In this document: positions 16,315 through 25,539 of the stretch, in pieces
Numbering within the stretch: position 1 is the first letter of the stretch
How the letters are laid out: the number at the start of each line of letters is the position of its first letter
From: JADKAC01 sp964492065
GTDB lineage: Bacteria; Bacteroidota; Bacteroidia; Chitinophagales; BACL12
Length of the DNA: 64,000 nucleotides
Assembly (NCBI GenBank): GCA_964492065.1
Contig: CAZBHH010000009.1
Location: forward strand, 1 to 64,000
Direction of reading: 5' to 3'
Program-made: the position numbers and the translations under genes
Notes under the pieces: model-generated
The model's input: only the letters and a program-made list of their open reading frames with translations
The model's database searches: none
Told to the model about the DNA's origin: nothing

Positions 16315-17943
16315 ATGAGTAATGCATTTTTTAAAGTCCCCCAAGCGAAGAATGAGCCGGTGAAGAGCTATGCGCCGGGCACGGTTGAACGCCGGTTGTT
16401 ACAGGAAGAAATCAAACGCCTGAAATCCATGCAAATGGATATTCCCATGATGATACGAGGCGAAGAAGTGCGTACGGGAAAGACAGTTACCATTCATCCC
16501 CCACATGAATTATCGCATACGCTGGGCGTGTATCACAAGGGCAATGCAACACATATTCAGGCGGCGATTGATGCGGCGCTTGCAGCAAAAGAACAATGGG
16601 AAAATACACCCTGGGAGCATCGAGCTTCCATATTTTTAAAAGCCGCTGACCTACTGGCAGGGCCGTATCGCTATAAGATGAATGCGGCCACCATGTTATG
16701 CCAAAGTAAGAATCCGTTTCAGGCGGAAATTGACAGCGCATGCGAGTTGATAGATTTCTGGAGATTTAATGCGCAGTACATGGTGCAGTTATACGCAGAA
16801 CAGCCGGAAAGTGCTCCCGGAATGTGGAACAGAATGGAGCACCGTGCATTGGAGGGTTTTGTTTTTGCGCTCACGCCGTTCAACTTCACCTCCATCGGGG
16901 GCAACCTGCCTACAGCACCTGCCATGATGGGCAATGTGGTGGTTTGGAAACCGTCGAATACACAGATTTATTCGGCATGGGTAATCATGGAAATTTTGCG
17001 TGAAGCCGGATTGCCCGATGGCGTAATCAACCTGGTGTACGTCGGCGGCGCTGAAGCGGGAGAAGTAATTTTCAACCACCCCCAGTTTGCGGGTATTCAC
17101 TTCACCGGCTCGACAGAAGTATTTCGCACCATCTGGCAAACCATCGGCAATAATATTTCAAAGTACAAATCCTATCCCCGCATCGTCGGCGAAACCGGGG
17201 GAAAAGATTTTGTCGTGGCTCACAAATCCGCCGATGCAAAAGCGCTGGCAACGGCATTGGTAAGAGGCGCTTTTGAATTCCAGGGACAAAAGTGTTCTGC
17301 CGCCAGCCGTGCCTATATCCCTTCAAATATCTGGGAAAAGGTAAAAGCCTTTATGCTCGACGATTTGAAAAGCATGAAAATGGGCGTAATCGACGACTTC
17401 GGCAATTTTATCAATGCGGTGATTGATGAGAAAGCCTTTGACAGCATAGCCGGTTACATTACCCAGGCGAAAGCAGACGGGCAGGAAATTATTGCAGGCG
17501 GCAATTTTGATAAATCAAAAGGGTATTTTATCGAACCGACAATTATCGTGGCAAAAGATCCGGGATACAGAACCCTGTGTGAAGAGATTTTCGGGCCTGT
17601 ACTCACCGTGTATGTGTACGCACCCGAAAAATGGGTGGAGACATTGCAATTGATTGACAACACATCGCCTTACGCTTTAACCGGTGCTATATTTTCTCAG
17701 GACAGATATGCATTAAAAGAAGGCATGCATTTATTGCGCAATGCCTCAGGCAATTTTTATATCAATGATAAACCTACGGGTGCCGTTGTCGGCCAGCAAC
17801 CCTTTGGCGGTGCACGGGCTTCGGGAACCAACGATAAAGCCGGCAGCATTCTCAACCTGCTGCGCTGGGTATCGCCGAGGGCGATTAAAGAAACGTTTGT
17901 GCCACCGACAGATTATCGTTACCCGTTTTTGCAAAACGACTGA
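16315..17943 (+). CDS. pruA: L-glutamate gamma-semialdehyde (1-pyrroline-5-carboxylate) dehydrogenase
   Basis: 542 aa from the ATG at 16315 (MSNAFFKVPQAKNEPV). The open frame extends upstream to 16249, but those residues lack family similarity and a TATCTTTA promoter-like box lies at 16278-16285. It is an aldehyde dehydrogenase that converts the product of proline dehydrogenase to glutamate with NAD+. Catalytic Glu is in VGETGGKDFVV and catalytic Cys in FQGQKCSAASRAYIP. The substrate-side PFGGARASGTNDKAG motif is present. The length fits the eukaryote-like P5CDH type found in Bacteroidota. Confidence 0.94.
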   Translation: MSNAFFKVPQAKNEPVKSYAPGTVERRLLQEEIKRLKSMQMDIPMMIRGEEVRTGKTVTIHPPHELSHTLGVYHKGNATHIQAAIDAALAAKEQWENTPWEHRASIFLKAADLLAGPYRYKMNAATMLCQSKNPFQAEIDSACELIDFWRFNAQYMVQLYAEQPESAPGMWNRMEHRALEGFVFALTPFNFTSIGGNLPTAPAMMGNVVVWKPSNTQIYSAWVIMEILREAGLPDGVINLVYVGGAEAGEVIFNHPQFAGIHFTGSTEVFRTIWQTIGNNISKYKSYPRIVGETGGKDFVVAHKSADAKALATALVRGAFEFQGQKCSAASRAYIPSNIWEKVKAFMLDDLKSMKMGVIDDFGNFINAVIDEKAFDSIAGYITQAKADGQEIIAGGNFDKSKGYFIEPTIIVAKDPGYRTLCEEIFGPVLTVYVYAPEKWVETLQLIDNTSPYALTGAIFSQDRYALKEGMHLLRNASGNFYINDKPTGAVVGQQPFGGARASGTNDKAGSILNLLRWVSPRAIKETFVPPTDYRYPFLQND

Positions 17944-17959
17944 TAACAGGGATTAGGTT

Positions 17960-19165
17960 TTGAAAGTACATTGTAAAATATGGTTCGCAGCGGTGTGGGT
18001 TTCCCTTTTGCCGACGCTTGCCTTTTCACAGATGGAAGCCGTGGACGATTTTCCGTTTACCGATGAAGAAGTGCCGATTGCGCTGAATGTGGTGGCCAAC
18101 GATATCAATTCCGGAGGCGGAATTCTAACCGTAACACTGCTGTCGTCCACGGTTAACGGATTGCTGGAACTGGTAGAAGCAGACCAGATCGTCTATACGC
18201 CGTTTCTGAATTATTTCGGCACCGATACATTCAGTTATGAAGTCTGTAACGGCGAGGAACCGGTTCCGGCTTGTGATATTGGTTTTGTTCTTATCACCGT
18301 ATTCCCGGTACCGGATTACCCGGTAGCCAATGATGACTTTGTATCACTGCCCGCACAAACCGCAATCGACATCGATGTGCTGAGCAATGATATCAATGTC
18401 GATTCCGAAGCGCTGGAAGCATTGCTTATCGCATCGCCATCGCACGGGAGTGCCTCAGTAAACGAATCGGATAACACCATCCATTACAGCGCCGACTCGT
18501 CGTTTGCCGGTTTGGATACTTTGCAATATGCAGCATGTAAAAGTGGTTCAACCGAATATTGCGATACCGCTTTTGTTTTTATCACCGTAACTACAACAAA
18601 TTTTAATGCGCCTTTGGCGGTAAATGATCTGTTCACCACCACTTTATATCAAACCGGCACCTATGAGCCGCTGTTAAACGATGCGGATGCCGATGGCGAT
18701 GCCCTGTGGCTGCATTCCATTTTTTATTCCGGCATTTCCGGAACAGTCAGCCAATCGGGCAATACAATCACTTACACTACCGCCGCCAAGAAAAATGATA
18801 CCCTGGATTATATTGTTTGCGACAGTAATACACCTTCGCTTTGCGATACCGGAACCATCGTATTTCAGGTCTTAAATATAAAAATTCCCGATTCTTTTTC
18901 GCCCAATGGCGATGGCATAAATGATTACCTGGTTATCGAAGGACTGGAGGCATATCCGCAATCTTCGTTTACAATCTATAATCGCTGGGGAGATGTAGTT
19001 TTCGATATAAAACATCCCGAATCGGTTTTGTGGTGGGACGGCTTTTCCAATGTGACGGGATCTGTGCTTTTCGGAAGTAAATTGGCCGAAGGTACGTACT
19101 ACTATGTTTTTAATCCGGGTAACGGCTCCGGAGTACAAAAGGGTTATATCGTTTTAAAGAGATAG
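17960..19165 (+). CDS. Surface adhesin-like protein with CHU_C (T9SS type B) domain
   Basis: 401 aa. It starts with TTG at 17960, which gives a full signal peptide (MKVHCKIWFAAVWVSLLPTLAFSQ); no in-frame ATG exists upstream. Three cadherin/VCBS-like repeats of about 95 aa follow, each opening near a xNDxN-type motif (VANDINSGG, LSNDINVDSE, LLNDADADGD). The end (about 310-401) is a gliding-motility-type CHU_C domain (DSFSPNGDGINDYLVI, FTIYNRWGDVVFD, GTYYYVF, GYIVLKR). It is immediately followed (0 bp) by the PorP/SprF gene. Such a pairing usually means the SprF-like protein helps export or anchor this specific partner. Confidence 0.9.
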   Translation: MKVHCKIWFAAVWVSLLPTLAFSQMEAVDDFPFTDEEVPIALNVVANDINSGGGILTVTLLSSTVNGLLELVEADQIVYTPFLNYFGTDTFSYEVCNGEEPVPACDIGFVLITVFPVPDYPVANDDFVSLPAQTAIDIDVLSNDINVDSEALEALLIASPSHGSASVNESDNTIHYSADSSFAGLDTLQYAACKSGSTEYCDTAFVFITVTTTNFNAPLAVNDLFTTTLYQTGTYEPLLNDADADGDALWLHSIFYSGISGTVSQSGNTITYTTAAKKNDTLDYIVCDSNTPSLCDTGTIVFQVLNIKIPDSFSPNGDGINDYLVIEGLEAYPQSSFTIYNRWGDVVFDIKHPESVLWWDGFSNVTGSVLFGSKLAEGTYYYVFNPGNGSGVQKGYIVLKR

Positions 19166-20128
19166 ATGCGAAGAAAAAATACAATTGCGCTGCTGATACT
19201 TCTCCTGTTCACGGGAGCCTCCGCCCTTGTTAACGGGCAGAACCTGCCATCGTTTGAGCAATACCATTTCAATCAACTGGTAATAAACCCCGCATATGCC
19301 GGCAGCAATGGCACATTGGATATCCAGTCTTTTGTCCATTCGCAGTGGACGGAAATGGCCGCTGCGCCGCAAACCGAATCATTGAGTATATCTACCGCAG
19401 CAGGTGATGGAAAGCACGGTATCGGCCTTTCCTTAGTGCACGACCAGGCGGGTGTTTCCAATAAATTGCAGATACAGGCGGATTATGCATTCAGGATGTA
19501 TCTGAACAAAGGCGTACTCGCCATAGGCCTGGGTGCAACGGCAAATTACACCGACTGGAATTATGCGCAATTAGATGCCTATAATGACGGCGACCCCGCT
19601 TTTACCGGCATACCCGAAACATCCATTACTCCCAACGCCGGCGTGGGTGTATGGTACAGCAATCCGTTCATGTTCACAGGGCTGTCCGTACCGGTATTAA
19701 TTGAACATAAAGATATCGCTTCCATAACCGGAACAAACGAACCGCTGCAACTCTACGACGCAGCAAGACATGTATTTTACTCGCTTGGTTTTTTAATCCC
19801 CATAAGCCAAAACTTTGCACTGAAACCCTATACACTTGCAAAATATAGTTTCGGCAGCCCCGTTCAGATTGACGGTAGCCTCAGCATGATATTTTACGAT
19901 TTTCTTTGGGTGGGCGGAAGTTATCGCACCGACAACAGCATAACAGTAATGGCTGAATATTTTTTGAAAAAAAAGAATACCTTGCGCAGCAATACTTTCG
20001 GGTTCGGATATGCCTATAATTTCAGAAATGACGGCACATCGGCTATATTCGGCGCCACCCATGAAATATTTATTTCCTTTAACTTAGTGCACAACACGAC
20101 CAGGTTCGTTAATCCGAGATTTTTCTGA
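19166..20128 (+). CDS. PorP/SprF family type IX secretion system membrane protein
   Basis: 320 aa. The signal peptide is about 1-24. The family hallmark FEQYHFNQLVINPAYAGSNG comes right after it, then QWTEM and repeated amphipathic beta strands of an outer-membrane barrel. The ATG directly abuts the TAG of the CHU_C gene (TAGATG), so translation is probably coupled. Family members bind the CHU_C domain of a partner substrate and help present it at the cell surface. It lies 12 bp upstream of the PorE-like gene. Confidence 0.93.
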   Translation: MRRKNTIALLILLLFTGASALVNGQNLPSFEQYHFNQLVINPAYAGSNGTLDIQSFVHSQWTEMAAAPQTESLSISTAAGDGKHGIGLSLVHDQAGVSNKLQIQADYAFRMYLNKGVLAIGLGATANYTDWNYAQLDAYNDGDPAFTGIPETSITPNAGVGVWYSNPFMFTGLSVPVLIEHKDIASITGTNEPLQLYDAARHVFYSLGFLIPISQNFALKPYTLAKYSFGSPVQIDGSLSMIFYDFLWVGGSYRTDNSITVMAEYFLKKKNTLRSNTFGFGYAYNFRNDGTSAIFGATHEIFISFNLVHNTTRFVNPRFF

Positions 20129-20140
20129 AATGAGTATTAA

Positions 20141-22123
20141 ATGAAAAAAAGAGTCTGTATAACCGCATTCATACTGTTTACCTGGGGGGTAGCCTTTGCG
20201 CAGAAGGACTTTAATGCGTATGCCGACAAACTCTTTGAAGCCGGCGCATACCATGAAGTGGCGCCCATGTACCTGTCGATGCTACAACAGGCCTATGATT
20301 ACGAAAACAACCTCAAGCTGGCCGTATGCATGGAAAAGCTGAACCGCATCAATGAGGCGGAGTACTGGTACGGGGTCCTGGCAAAACAACAACTCGGCGA
20401 TCCGGATATCTTGTACAACTATGCGCAATTGCTCAAGCTGAATGGTAAATACAAATCGGCAAAGGAATGGTTCCTTCAATACGCACAGTACAACGAAGAC
20501 GGGTATTACCTTGCGGGAACCTGTGATTACGCAATGGAAATCGCATCCGGGATGTCGGCATGGGCTATTGATACGCTTTCGATAAACACTGCCGGTTCGG
20601 AGACGGCGCCCGCATTCTATCGCAGCGGAATACTCTTTGCCTCTACCGGCGAGCCGTCAGGCGACAAAAAACAAAAAATTAATCCCGCATCGGGATTGCC
20701 GTTTTACGATTTGTACTACGCTGCACAGGGCAGCGATAACCGCCTGCGCAGTGCATCGCTTGTGGACGATATTCATTCCGATCTGCATGAAGCCTCTGCA
20801 TTTTTCGACACCAACAGCAATACCTTATTCTTTACCCGCAACAATTACTACAAGGGCAGGCAATTAAAAGGCCGGGACGATGCCGTGCATTTGCAGATAT
20901 TCACGTCGCATTTCACCGAAGGCTCCTTTAGCAAAGAAAAACCATTACCATTCAGCAATAAGGAGTTCTCAGTCGGTCATCCCTGCTTGTCGCCCGATGG
21001 CAGTATCTTGATTTTTGCAAGCGATATGCCCGGCGGTTACGGCGGTACCGATCTGTATTATTCCCAACGGCTGGCTGATGGCTGGAGCCTGCCGGTAAAT
21101 TTGGGAGCTACAATCAATACCAAGGGCAATGAGTTATTTCCCTATATCTCCGATGCGGGATTGTTATATTTTTCCAGCAACTGGCATCCCGGTTTAGGCG
21201 GTTATGATAATTTCGTATCGGAGCGTGCTAACGGCAATTGGACCCGCCCACAGAATTTAGGTTCGCCACTGAATTCCTCCCGCGACGATATGGCCTTCAT
21301 CATCCGCAACGGCGTAGGATATTTTTCCAGTAACCGTGCCGGCGGCAAGGGCAGCGATGATATTTACCGCTGCATTCACCTGCAATCCATTGATGCCCTG
21401 CATATTCAAAACTCGCATTTGGAAAATGTAATAGGAGCGCAGGTAACCGTATATGCCGGCGAAAGAATCGATACGAACGGATATACCAACGAGTCTGGGA
21501 TGTTCCCAATCGCCATGCAGGATGCAACCGAATATACACTGACAATTGAAAAAGAGGGTTACCTGGAAACTAACCTTTCTCACCTGGAGCAATACCAAAG
21601 CAATAACGGGATATTTCCCATTTACATGCAGGAAATTATTGCCGAACCGGAAACTGGCGATTTGCCGGAAGAAGAGCCCGGTCCCGCAATATTTCCGGTT
21701 GACACAGGCGGAATCACGCCCATCGAAGACACATTAATAATTGCCGACACATCAGGAACCGCAATTCAATTAAAAGTATTGCAACCAATTGCATCTCCCC
21801 ATCCTGAGCAGGCACATGCAGTATCGCAATCGGGCGCCCAAAGGAAACCCGTTTTAAATGTCACTACCGGTTTGCCGACGGAAGACAGTATTACCTACGA
21901 AGTACAATTAGGCGTTTTCCGCACTCCGGATTACAGCAAAACAGAAGATTTTAAAAAATACGGCAAGGTGCACAGTGTGCAGAAAGACAACGGGACCACC
22001 AAAGTTTCTGTCATCGACATTCTCACGCTGGACGATGCGCAGGCATTGCAAAAAGAAGCCATCGCCAAAGGCTTTGCAGGCGCATATATAATTACCTACA
22101 AGAATGGCGTCAGAATAGAATGA
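20141..22123 (+). CDS. PorE-like periplasmic protein with TPR, beta-propeller, regulatory-like and SPOR domains
   Basis: 660 aa. The signal peptide ends at VAFAQ (about 21). TPR-like helices span about 25-140. PD40/WD40-like propeller blades span about 150-425; repeated phrases include CLSPDGSILIFASD, YISDAGLLYFSSN and GVGYFSSNRAGGKGSDDIY. A CNA/carboxypeptidase-regulatory-like fold is at about 435-505. A Pro/Glu-rich linker (about 505-595) leads to a SPOR-like end (YEVQLGVFRTPDY ... GFAGAYIITYKNG). PorE-type T9SS proteins have the same order but end in an OmpA peptidoglycan-binding domain. Here a SPOR domain, another peptidoglycan-binding fold, takes that place. It is the third gene of the cluster. 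Confidence 0.82.
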   Translation: MKKRVCITAFILFTWGVAFAQKDFNAYADKLFEAGAYHEVAPMYLSMLQQAYDYENNLKLAVCMEKLNRINEAEYWYGVLAKQQLGDPDILYNYAQLLKLNGKYKSAKEWFLQYAQYNEDGYYLAGTCDYAMEIASGMSAWAIDTLSINTAGSETAPAFYRSGILFASTGEPSGDKKQKINPASGLPFYDLYYAAQGSDNRLRSASLVDDIHSDLHEASAFFDTNSNTLFFTRNNYYKGRQLKGRDDAVHLQIFTSHFTEGSFSKEKPLPFSNKEFSVGHPCLSPDGSILIFASDMPGGYGGTDLYYSQRLADGWSLPVNLGATINTKGNELFPYISDAGLLYFSSNWHPGLGGYDNFVSERANGNWTRPQNLGSPLNSSRDDMAFIIRNGVGYFSSNRAGGKGSDDIYRCIHLQSIDALHIQNSHLENVIGAQVTVYAGERIDTNGYTNESGMFPIAMQDATEYTLTIEKEGYLETNLSHLEQYQSNNGIFPIYMQEIIAEPETGDLPEEEPGPAIFPVDTGGITPIEDTLIIADTSGTAIQLKVLQPIASPHPEQAHAVSQSGAQRKPVLNVTTGLPTEDSITYEVQLGVFRTPDYSKTEDFKKYGKVHSVQKDNGTTKVSVIDILTLDDAQALQKEAIAKGFAGAYIITYKNGVRIE

Positions 22124-22167
22124 GATAAATTCGGGTAAGTTCCATACGAAACCGCATCTTTGTAATA

Positions 22168-22989
22168 ATGAGTAAATCGAGACCGACCATACTGATCACC
22201 AATGACGATGGCATTTCCGCTCCGGGCATTTCCGCATTGGTGGAAGCGATGTTGGCGTTGGGCAATGTAATAGTTGTTGCCCCCGACAAACCGCAGTCGG
22301 GTATGGGGCATGCCATAACAATAAATGAACCACTGCGGCTGCACCAAATCGATTTTTTCAGCGAGGTGGAGGCATACGCATGTTCCGGCACACCGGTGGA
22401 TTGCGTTAAAATTGCGCAGGACAAAATTCTCCACCAAAAGCCCGACCTCTGCGTATCGGGTATTAACCACGGTTCGAATTCATCCATCAATATCATCTAT
22501 TCAGGCACCATGTCGGCAGCGCTGGAAGCCGCCATCGAAGGCATTCCCGCAATCGGGTTTTCACTATTGGACAACGACCACGGGGCAGATTTTTCAGCGG
22601 CAAAAAATTATGCCTATACCATCGCTAAACAAGTGTTGGATTTCGGGTTGCCCGGCGGCGTATTATTGAATGTAAATATCCCCGCACTGCCGTTTGACCA
22701 GATTGCAGGCGTGCGCATTTGCAGACAGGCAGTAGCCAAATGGGAAGAGGAATACGACGAGCGCAAAGATCCGATAGGTAAAAAATATTACTGGTTAACC
22801 GGTAAGTTCGTCAATTACGATAAAGGCGACGACACCGACGAATGGGCACTGGCGAATAATTATGTGTCGGTAGTTCCCGTTCAGTTTGATTTAACAGCGC
22901 ATCACGCAATTGCCTTTTTTAATAAATATTGGAATGTGGGCGAACTGCCCGAAACATCTTCGGGCAGTACGACAAAAAATTTGGGCTAA
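22168..22989 (+). CDS. surE: 5'/3'-nucleotidase SurE
   Basis: 273 aa. It is a divalent-metal-dependent phosphatase acting on nucleoside monophosphates, in the cytosol. The metal motif TNDDG is at residues 11-15, followed by VVAPDKPQSGMGHAIT and VSGINHGSNS, which complete the metal and phosphate site. The start is ATG at 22168; CATCTTTG, close to a -7 box, lies just upstream (about 22155-22162). It precedes a small membrane protein gene and lpxB, an arrangement common in Bacteroidota. Confidence 0.95.
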   Translation: MSKSRPTILITNDDGISAPGISALVEAMLALGNVIVVAPDKPQSGMGHAITINEPLRLHQIDFFSEVEAYACSGTPVDCVKIAQDKILHQKPDLCVSGINHGSNSSINIIYSGTMSAALEAAIEGIPAIGFSLLDNDHGADFSAAKNYAYTIAKQVLDFGLPGGVLLNVNIPALPFDQIAGVRICRQAVAKWEEEYDERKDPIGKKYYWLTGKFVNYDKGDDTDEWALANNYVSVVPVQFDLTAHHAIAFFNKYWNVGELPETSSGSTTKNLG

Positions 22990-22991
22990 CG

Positions 22992-23282
22992 ATGAGCAAA
23001 TTACGAGAAGATAATGTTTGGGTCGGCATTTGTGTTTCTGTCTTTTTTACGGTGTTTATTTTTTATGCCCTCGTTACGCTGAATACCTATTTAATTGGCA
23101 AAACGATAAACGGCAGGGAATTCGGCGGTATCCGCGAGCGGTTCATCGCAACACTGGCGGTTTTTTTTAATATTGTGCCCTTCCTGATTTACCTCCGTGC
23201 GAAAAAAGACCATTCCATGCGTGGCGTCGGCATTATTACCGTAATATTGGCCTTGTTCGTCATGGTATTTTATTATCTGTAA
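22992..23282 (+). CDS. Small conserved membrane protein between surE and lpxB
   Basis: 96 aa from the ATG at 22992, 2 bp after the surE stop. A longer frame from 22929 would overlap surE and is not supported. Three hydrophobic segments are seen (about 10-30, 48-65 and 77-95) separated by short charged loops, so it is an inner-membrane protein. No family function is known to me. The fixed position between surE and lpxB suggests an envelope or housekeeping role. Confidence 0.75.
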   Translation: MSKLREDNVWVGICVSVFFTVFIFYALVTLNTYLIGKTINGREFGGIRERFIATLAVFFNIVPFLIYLRAKKDHSMRGVGIITVILALFVMVFYYL

Positions 23283-23302
23283 ATGTCAAATCCGGTTTTC
23301 GA

Positions 23303-24412
23303 TTGAAATACTATATCATAGCAGGCGAAGCTTCGGGTGATTTACACGCATCTCATCTCGTCAGGGAAATGCTTGCCTCCGATCGCAATGCAGAATTTCG
23401 CGGGTTCGGTGGAAATCAGATGCAGGCTGCCGGTGTCAGCATTACAAAGCACTACAAGGAAATGGCCTATATGGGGTTCACCGAGGTGGCCATGCACCTG
23501 CGTACAATCCTGAAAAATATCACTCTGTGTAAAAAAGACATAGAGGCATTTGCTCCCGATGCCATTATCCTGGTGGATTACCCGGGATTTAACTTCCGCA
23601 TTGCACCCTTTGCCAAATCCCTGGGCATAAAAGTAATTTGGTATATCTCTCCCCAGCTCTGGGCATGGAACAGCGGCAGGGTCAAAAAAATCAAAGCCTA
23701 TGTGGATCTGTTGCTGGTAATACTTCCGTTTGAAGAGGCATTTTACAGGCAATATGATTATTCGGCGCACTATGTCGGCCATCCATTGACGGATAACCTG
23801 CTCACCCGCATGCGGGACCCCTTGTTTTTCCGGGTATTAAATATTCCTGAACAACCGGCCATCGCCGTTTTGCCGGGAAGCCGCAAACAAGAGATAATCC
23901 GCAATCTCAATATTATGCTCAGCGTGGCTTCCGATTTCCGCGAATGCCAGTTTATCGTCGCCTGCGCACCGGGCATTGAAAAGCGCTTTTACGACAGGTT
24001 CCGCAAGGAGCAAAATATCAATTACGTCTATAACAAGACCTATGACCTTTTGCAGAATTCGGTGGCGGCAATGGTAACTTCCGGAACGGCGACATTGGAA
24101 ACCGCACTGTTCCAGGTTCCGCAGTTGGTGTGTTACAAAGGCAGCCTCATTTCCTACCTGATTGCCAAACAGCTCATCCACGTGAAATATATTTCACTGG
24201 TGAACCTGATTCTGGACAAGGAGGCCGTTCCCGAATTAATTCAGTTTCGCTTTTCAAAAAAATATTTGAGTCCGGCGCTCGACAGGTTGCTGTACAACAA
24301 CGACTACCGCATGCAAATGATTGAAGATTACACCCACCTCAGGGAATTGCTGGGCGAAGGCGGCGCCTCCGAAAGAGCCGCCGAAAAAATCCGCACATTT
24401 ATGTCTTCGTGA
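23303..24412 (+). CDS. lpxB: Lipid-A-disaccharide synthase
   Basis: 369 aa, normal for the family. It condenses UDP-diacylglucosamine with lipid X to form the lipid A disaccharide at the inner membrane. The N-terminal motif is YYIIAGEASGDLHA. The glycosyltransferase B signature includes YISPQLWAWNSGRVKKI, AVLPGSRKQEI and VTSGTATLETAL. The start is TTG at 23303, because the conserved IAGEASGD lies six codons after it and no ATG is in frame upstream. It indicates an LPS outer membrane. The gene ends just before tRNA-Ala. Confidence 0.95.
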   Translation: MKYYIIAGEASGDLHASHLVREMLASDRNAEFRGFGGNQMQAAGVSITKHYKEMAYMGFTEVAMHLRTILKNITLCKKDIEAFAPDAIILVDYPGFNFRIAPFAKSLGIKVIWYISPQLWAWNSGRVKKIKAYVDLLLVILPFEEAFYRQYDYSAHYVGHPLTDNLLTRMRDPLFFRVLNIPEQPAIAVLPGSRKQEIIRNLNIMLSVASDFRECQFIVACAPGIEKRFYDRFRKEQNINYVYNKTYDLLQNSVAAMVTSGTATLETALFQVPQLVCYKGSLISYLIAKQLIHVKYISLVNLILDKEAVPELIQFRFSKKYLSPALDRLLYNNDYRMQMIEDYTHLRELLGEGGASERAAEKIRTFMSS

Positions 24413-24420
24413 CATTTCAC

Positions 24421-24428
24421 TACATTTG
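24421..24428 (+). promoter_or_regulatory. -7 promoter element for tRNA-Ala
   Basis: TACATTTG is an exact TAnnTTTG box, 10 bp before the tRNA 5' end and 8 bp after the lpxB stop. A clear -33 TTG is missing. Confidence 0.6.
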
Positions 24429-24438
24429 CGTCTTCAAC

Positions 24439-24512
24439 GGGGGCATAGCTCAGTTGGCTAGAGTGCTTGCATGGCATGCAAGAGGTCGTGGGTTCAAGTC
24501 CCACTGTCTCCA
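24439..24512 (+). tRNA. tRNA-Ala (GGC anticodon)
   Basis: 74 nt. The acceptor stem GGGGGCA pairs with TGTCTCC (two G-T pairs). The D arm is GCTC...GAGT, the anticodon stem CTTGC/GCAAG with loop ATGGCAT (anticodon GGC), and the T arm GTGGG-TTCAAGT-CCCAC. The discriminator base is A. CCA is not encoded; CTA follows. Confidence 0.95.
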
Positions 24513-24515
24513 CTA

Positions 24516-24540
24516 AGCAGGATGTAATTCCTGCTTTTTT
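24516..24540 (+). terminator. Rho-independent terminator after tRNA-Ala
   Basis: AGCAGGA (24516-24522) pairs with TCCTGCT (24529-24535) across a 6-nt loop and is followed by a T-run to 24540. Confidence 0.85.
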
Positions 24541-24573
24541 ATTCATTCAGATTTGAAATAACCTTTTCCGGCT

Positions 24574-25458
24574 ATGTATATACAGACAGATGCGATAACA
24601 TACAAAGATGTTCCACTGGACATTCTGCGTCTGGATTTAATCGGCGACAAAATGCAGGGCAATAAATACTTCAAACTGAAGTACAATATCGAGGAGGCGC
24701 AGCGCCTGGGGTTCGACACCATACTCACCTTTGGCGGGCCGTTTTCAAACCATATTTACTCGGCAGCCGCCGCCGGCAAGGCGCATCATCTCAAAACTAT
24801 CGGCATTATCCGCGGAGAAAAAAAATTCCTCAACAACCCCACTTTACAATTCGCGGTAAGCATGGGCATGCAGCTCGAATTTATCAACCGGGAAGCGTAT
24901 CTCCACAGAACGGATCCCGCATTTGAACTTACACTGAAAAATAAATTCGGCGCATGTTATTTCCTGCCCCAGGGCGGAACCAACACGTTGGGAGTGCAGG
25001 GGTGTTCCGAAATCCTCATGGAAATAACTAAAAAATACGACCGCATATTGCTGCCGGTGGGCACCGGTGGCACGATGGCGGGCATCATCTCGACGCCGCA
25101 GTTAAAGTCGCATATCACCGGCATTGCCGTTTACCGGGGCGACGATACCATTACAAAATCTATCGCCTCGATGGTGCAGGCTCCGCATCCCGACGTCACC
25201 TGGGATATCAGTTTCAAATATCATTACGGCGGCTTCGCAAAATACAGCAGCCTGCTTATCGAATTTATCCGCAACTTTTACAAAAATTACGGCATCCTGC
25301 TCGACCCGATATATACCGGGAAAATGATGGGCGGTATTTTCAAAATGATTGACAGCGGCGAATTAGACGCATCAAAAAAAATACTCGCCATCCATACGGG
25401 CGGCCTACAGGGCATTGCCGGCTGGGAATACCGCTTTGATAAGATTATTAAGGCATAA
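24574..25458 (+). CDS. PLP-dependent ACC deaminase/D-cysteine desulfhydrase family protein
   Basis: 294 aa. It is a tryptophan-synthase-beta-fold PLP enzyme. The PLP Lys is in GDKMQGNKYFKLKYN (near residues 24-38), the FGGPFSNH loop follows, and VGTGGTMAG (about 160-170) binds the cofactor phosphate. It lacks the longer N-terminal region of some D-cysteine desulfhydrases but fits the short Bacteroidota forms. The reaction could be D-cysteine breakdown to pyruvate, H2S and ammonia, or 1-aminocyclopropane-1-carboxylate deamination. The sequence alone does not decide between them. It is a single gene after the tRNA-Ala terminator. Confidence 0.85.
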   Translation: MYIQTDAITYKDVPLDILRLDLIGDKMQGNKYFKLKYNIEEAQRLGFDTILTFGGPFSNHIYSAAAAGKAHHLKTIGIIRGEKKFLNNPTLQFAVSMGMQLEFINREAYLHRTDPAFELTLKNKFGACYFLPQGGTNTLGVQGCSEILMEITKKYDRILLPVGTGGTMAGIISTPQLKSHITGIAVYRGDDTITKSIASMVQAPHPDVTWDISFKYHYGGFAKYSSLLIEFIRNFYKNYGILLDPIYTGKMMGGIFKMIDSGELDASKKILAIHTGGLQGIAGWEYRFDKIIKA

Positions 25459-25506
25459 GCCGACTGTACTGTTGAGCCACACCGCTCTGTTCCGCCATGC
25501 ATTGTG

Positions 25507-25514
25507 TATTTTTG
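25507..25514 (+). promoter_or_regulatory. -7 promoter element for the M20 peptidase
   Basis: TATTTTTG is an exact TAnnTTTG match, 25 bp upstream of the ATG at 25540. Confidence 0.55.
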
Positions 25515-25539
25515 TCGCCTACCAAATAATTAAGTTACA

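Noticed and set aside
24328..24546. 72-aa minus-strand frame containing VGLEPTTSC and SSQLSYAP
   Set aside because: It is antisense to tRNA-Ala; this translation is a well-known artefact of tRNA genes.
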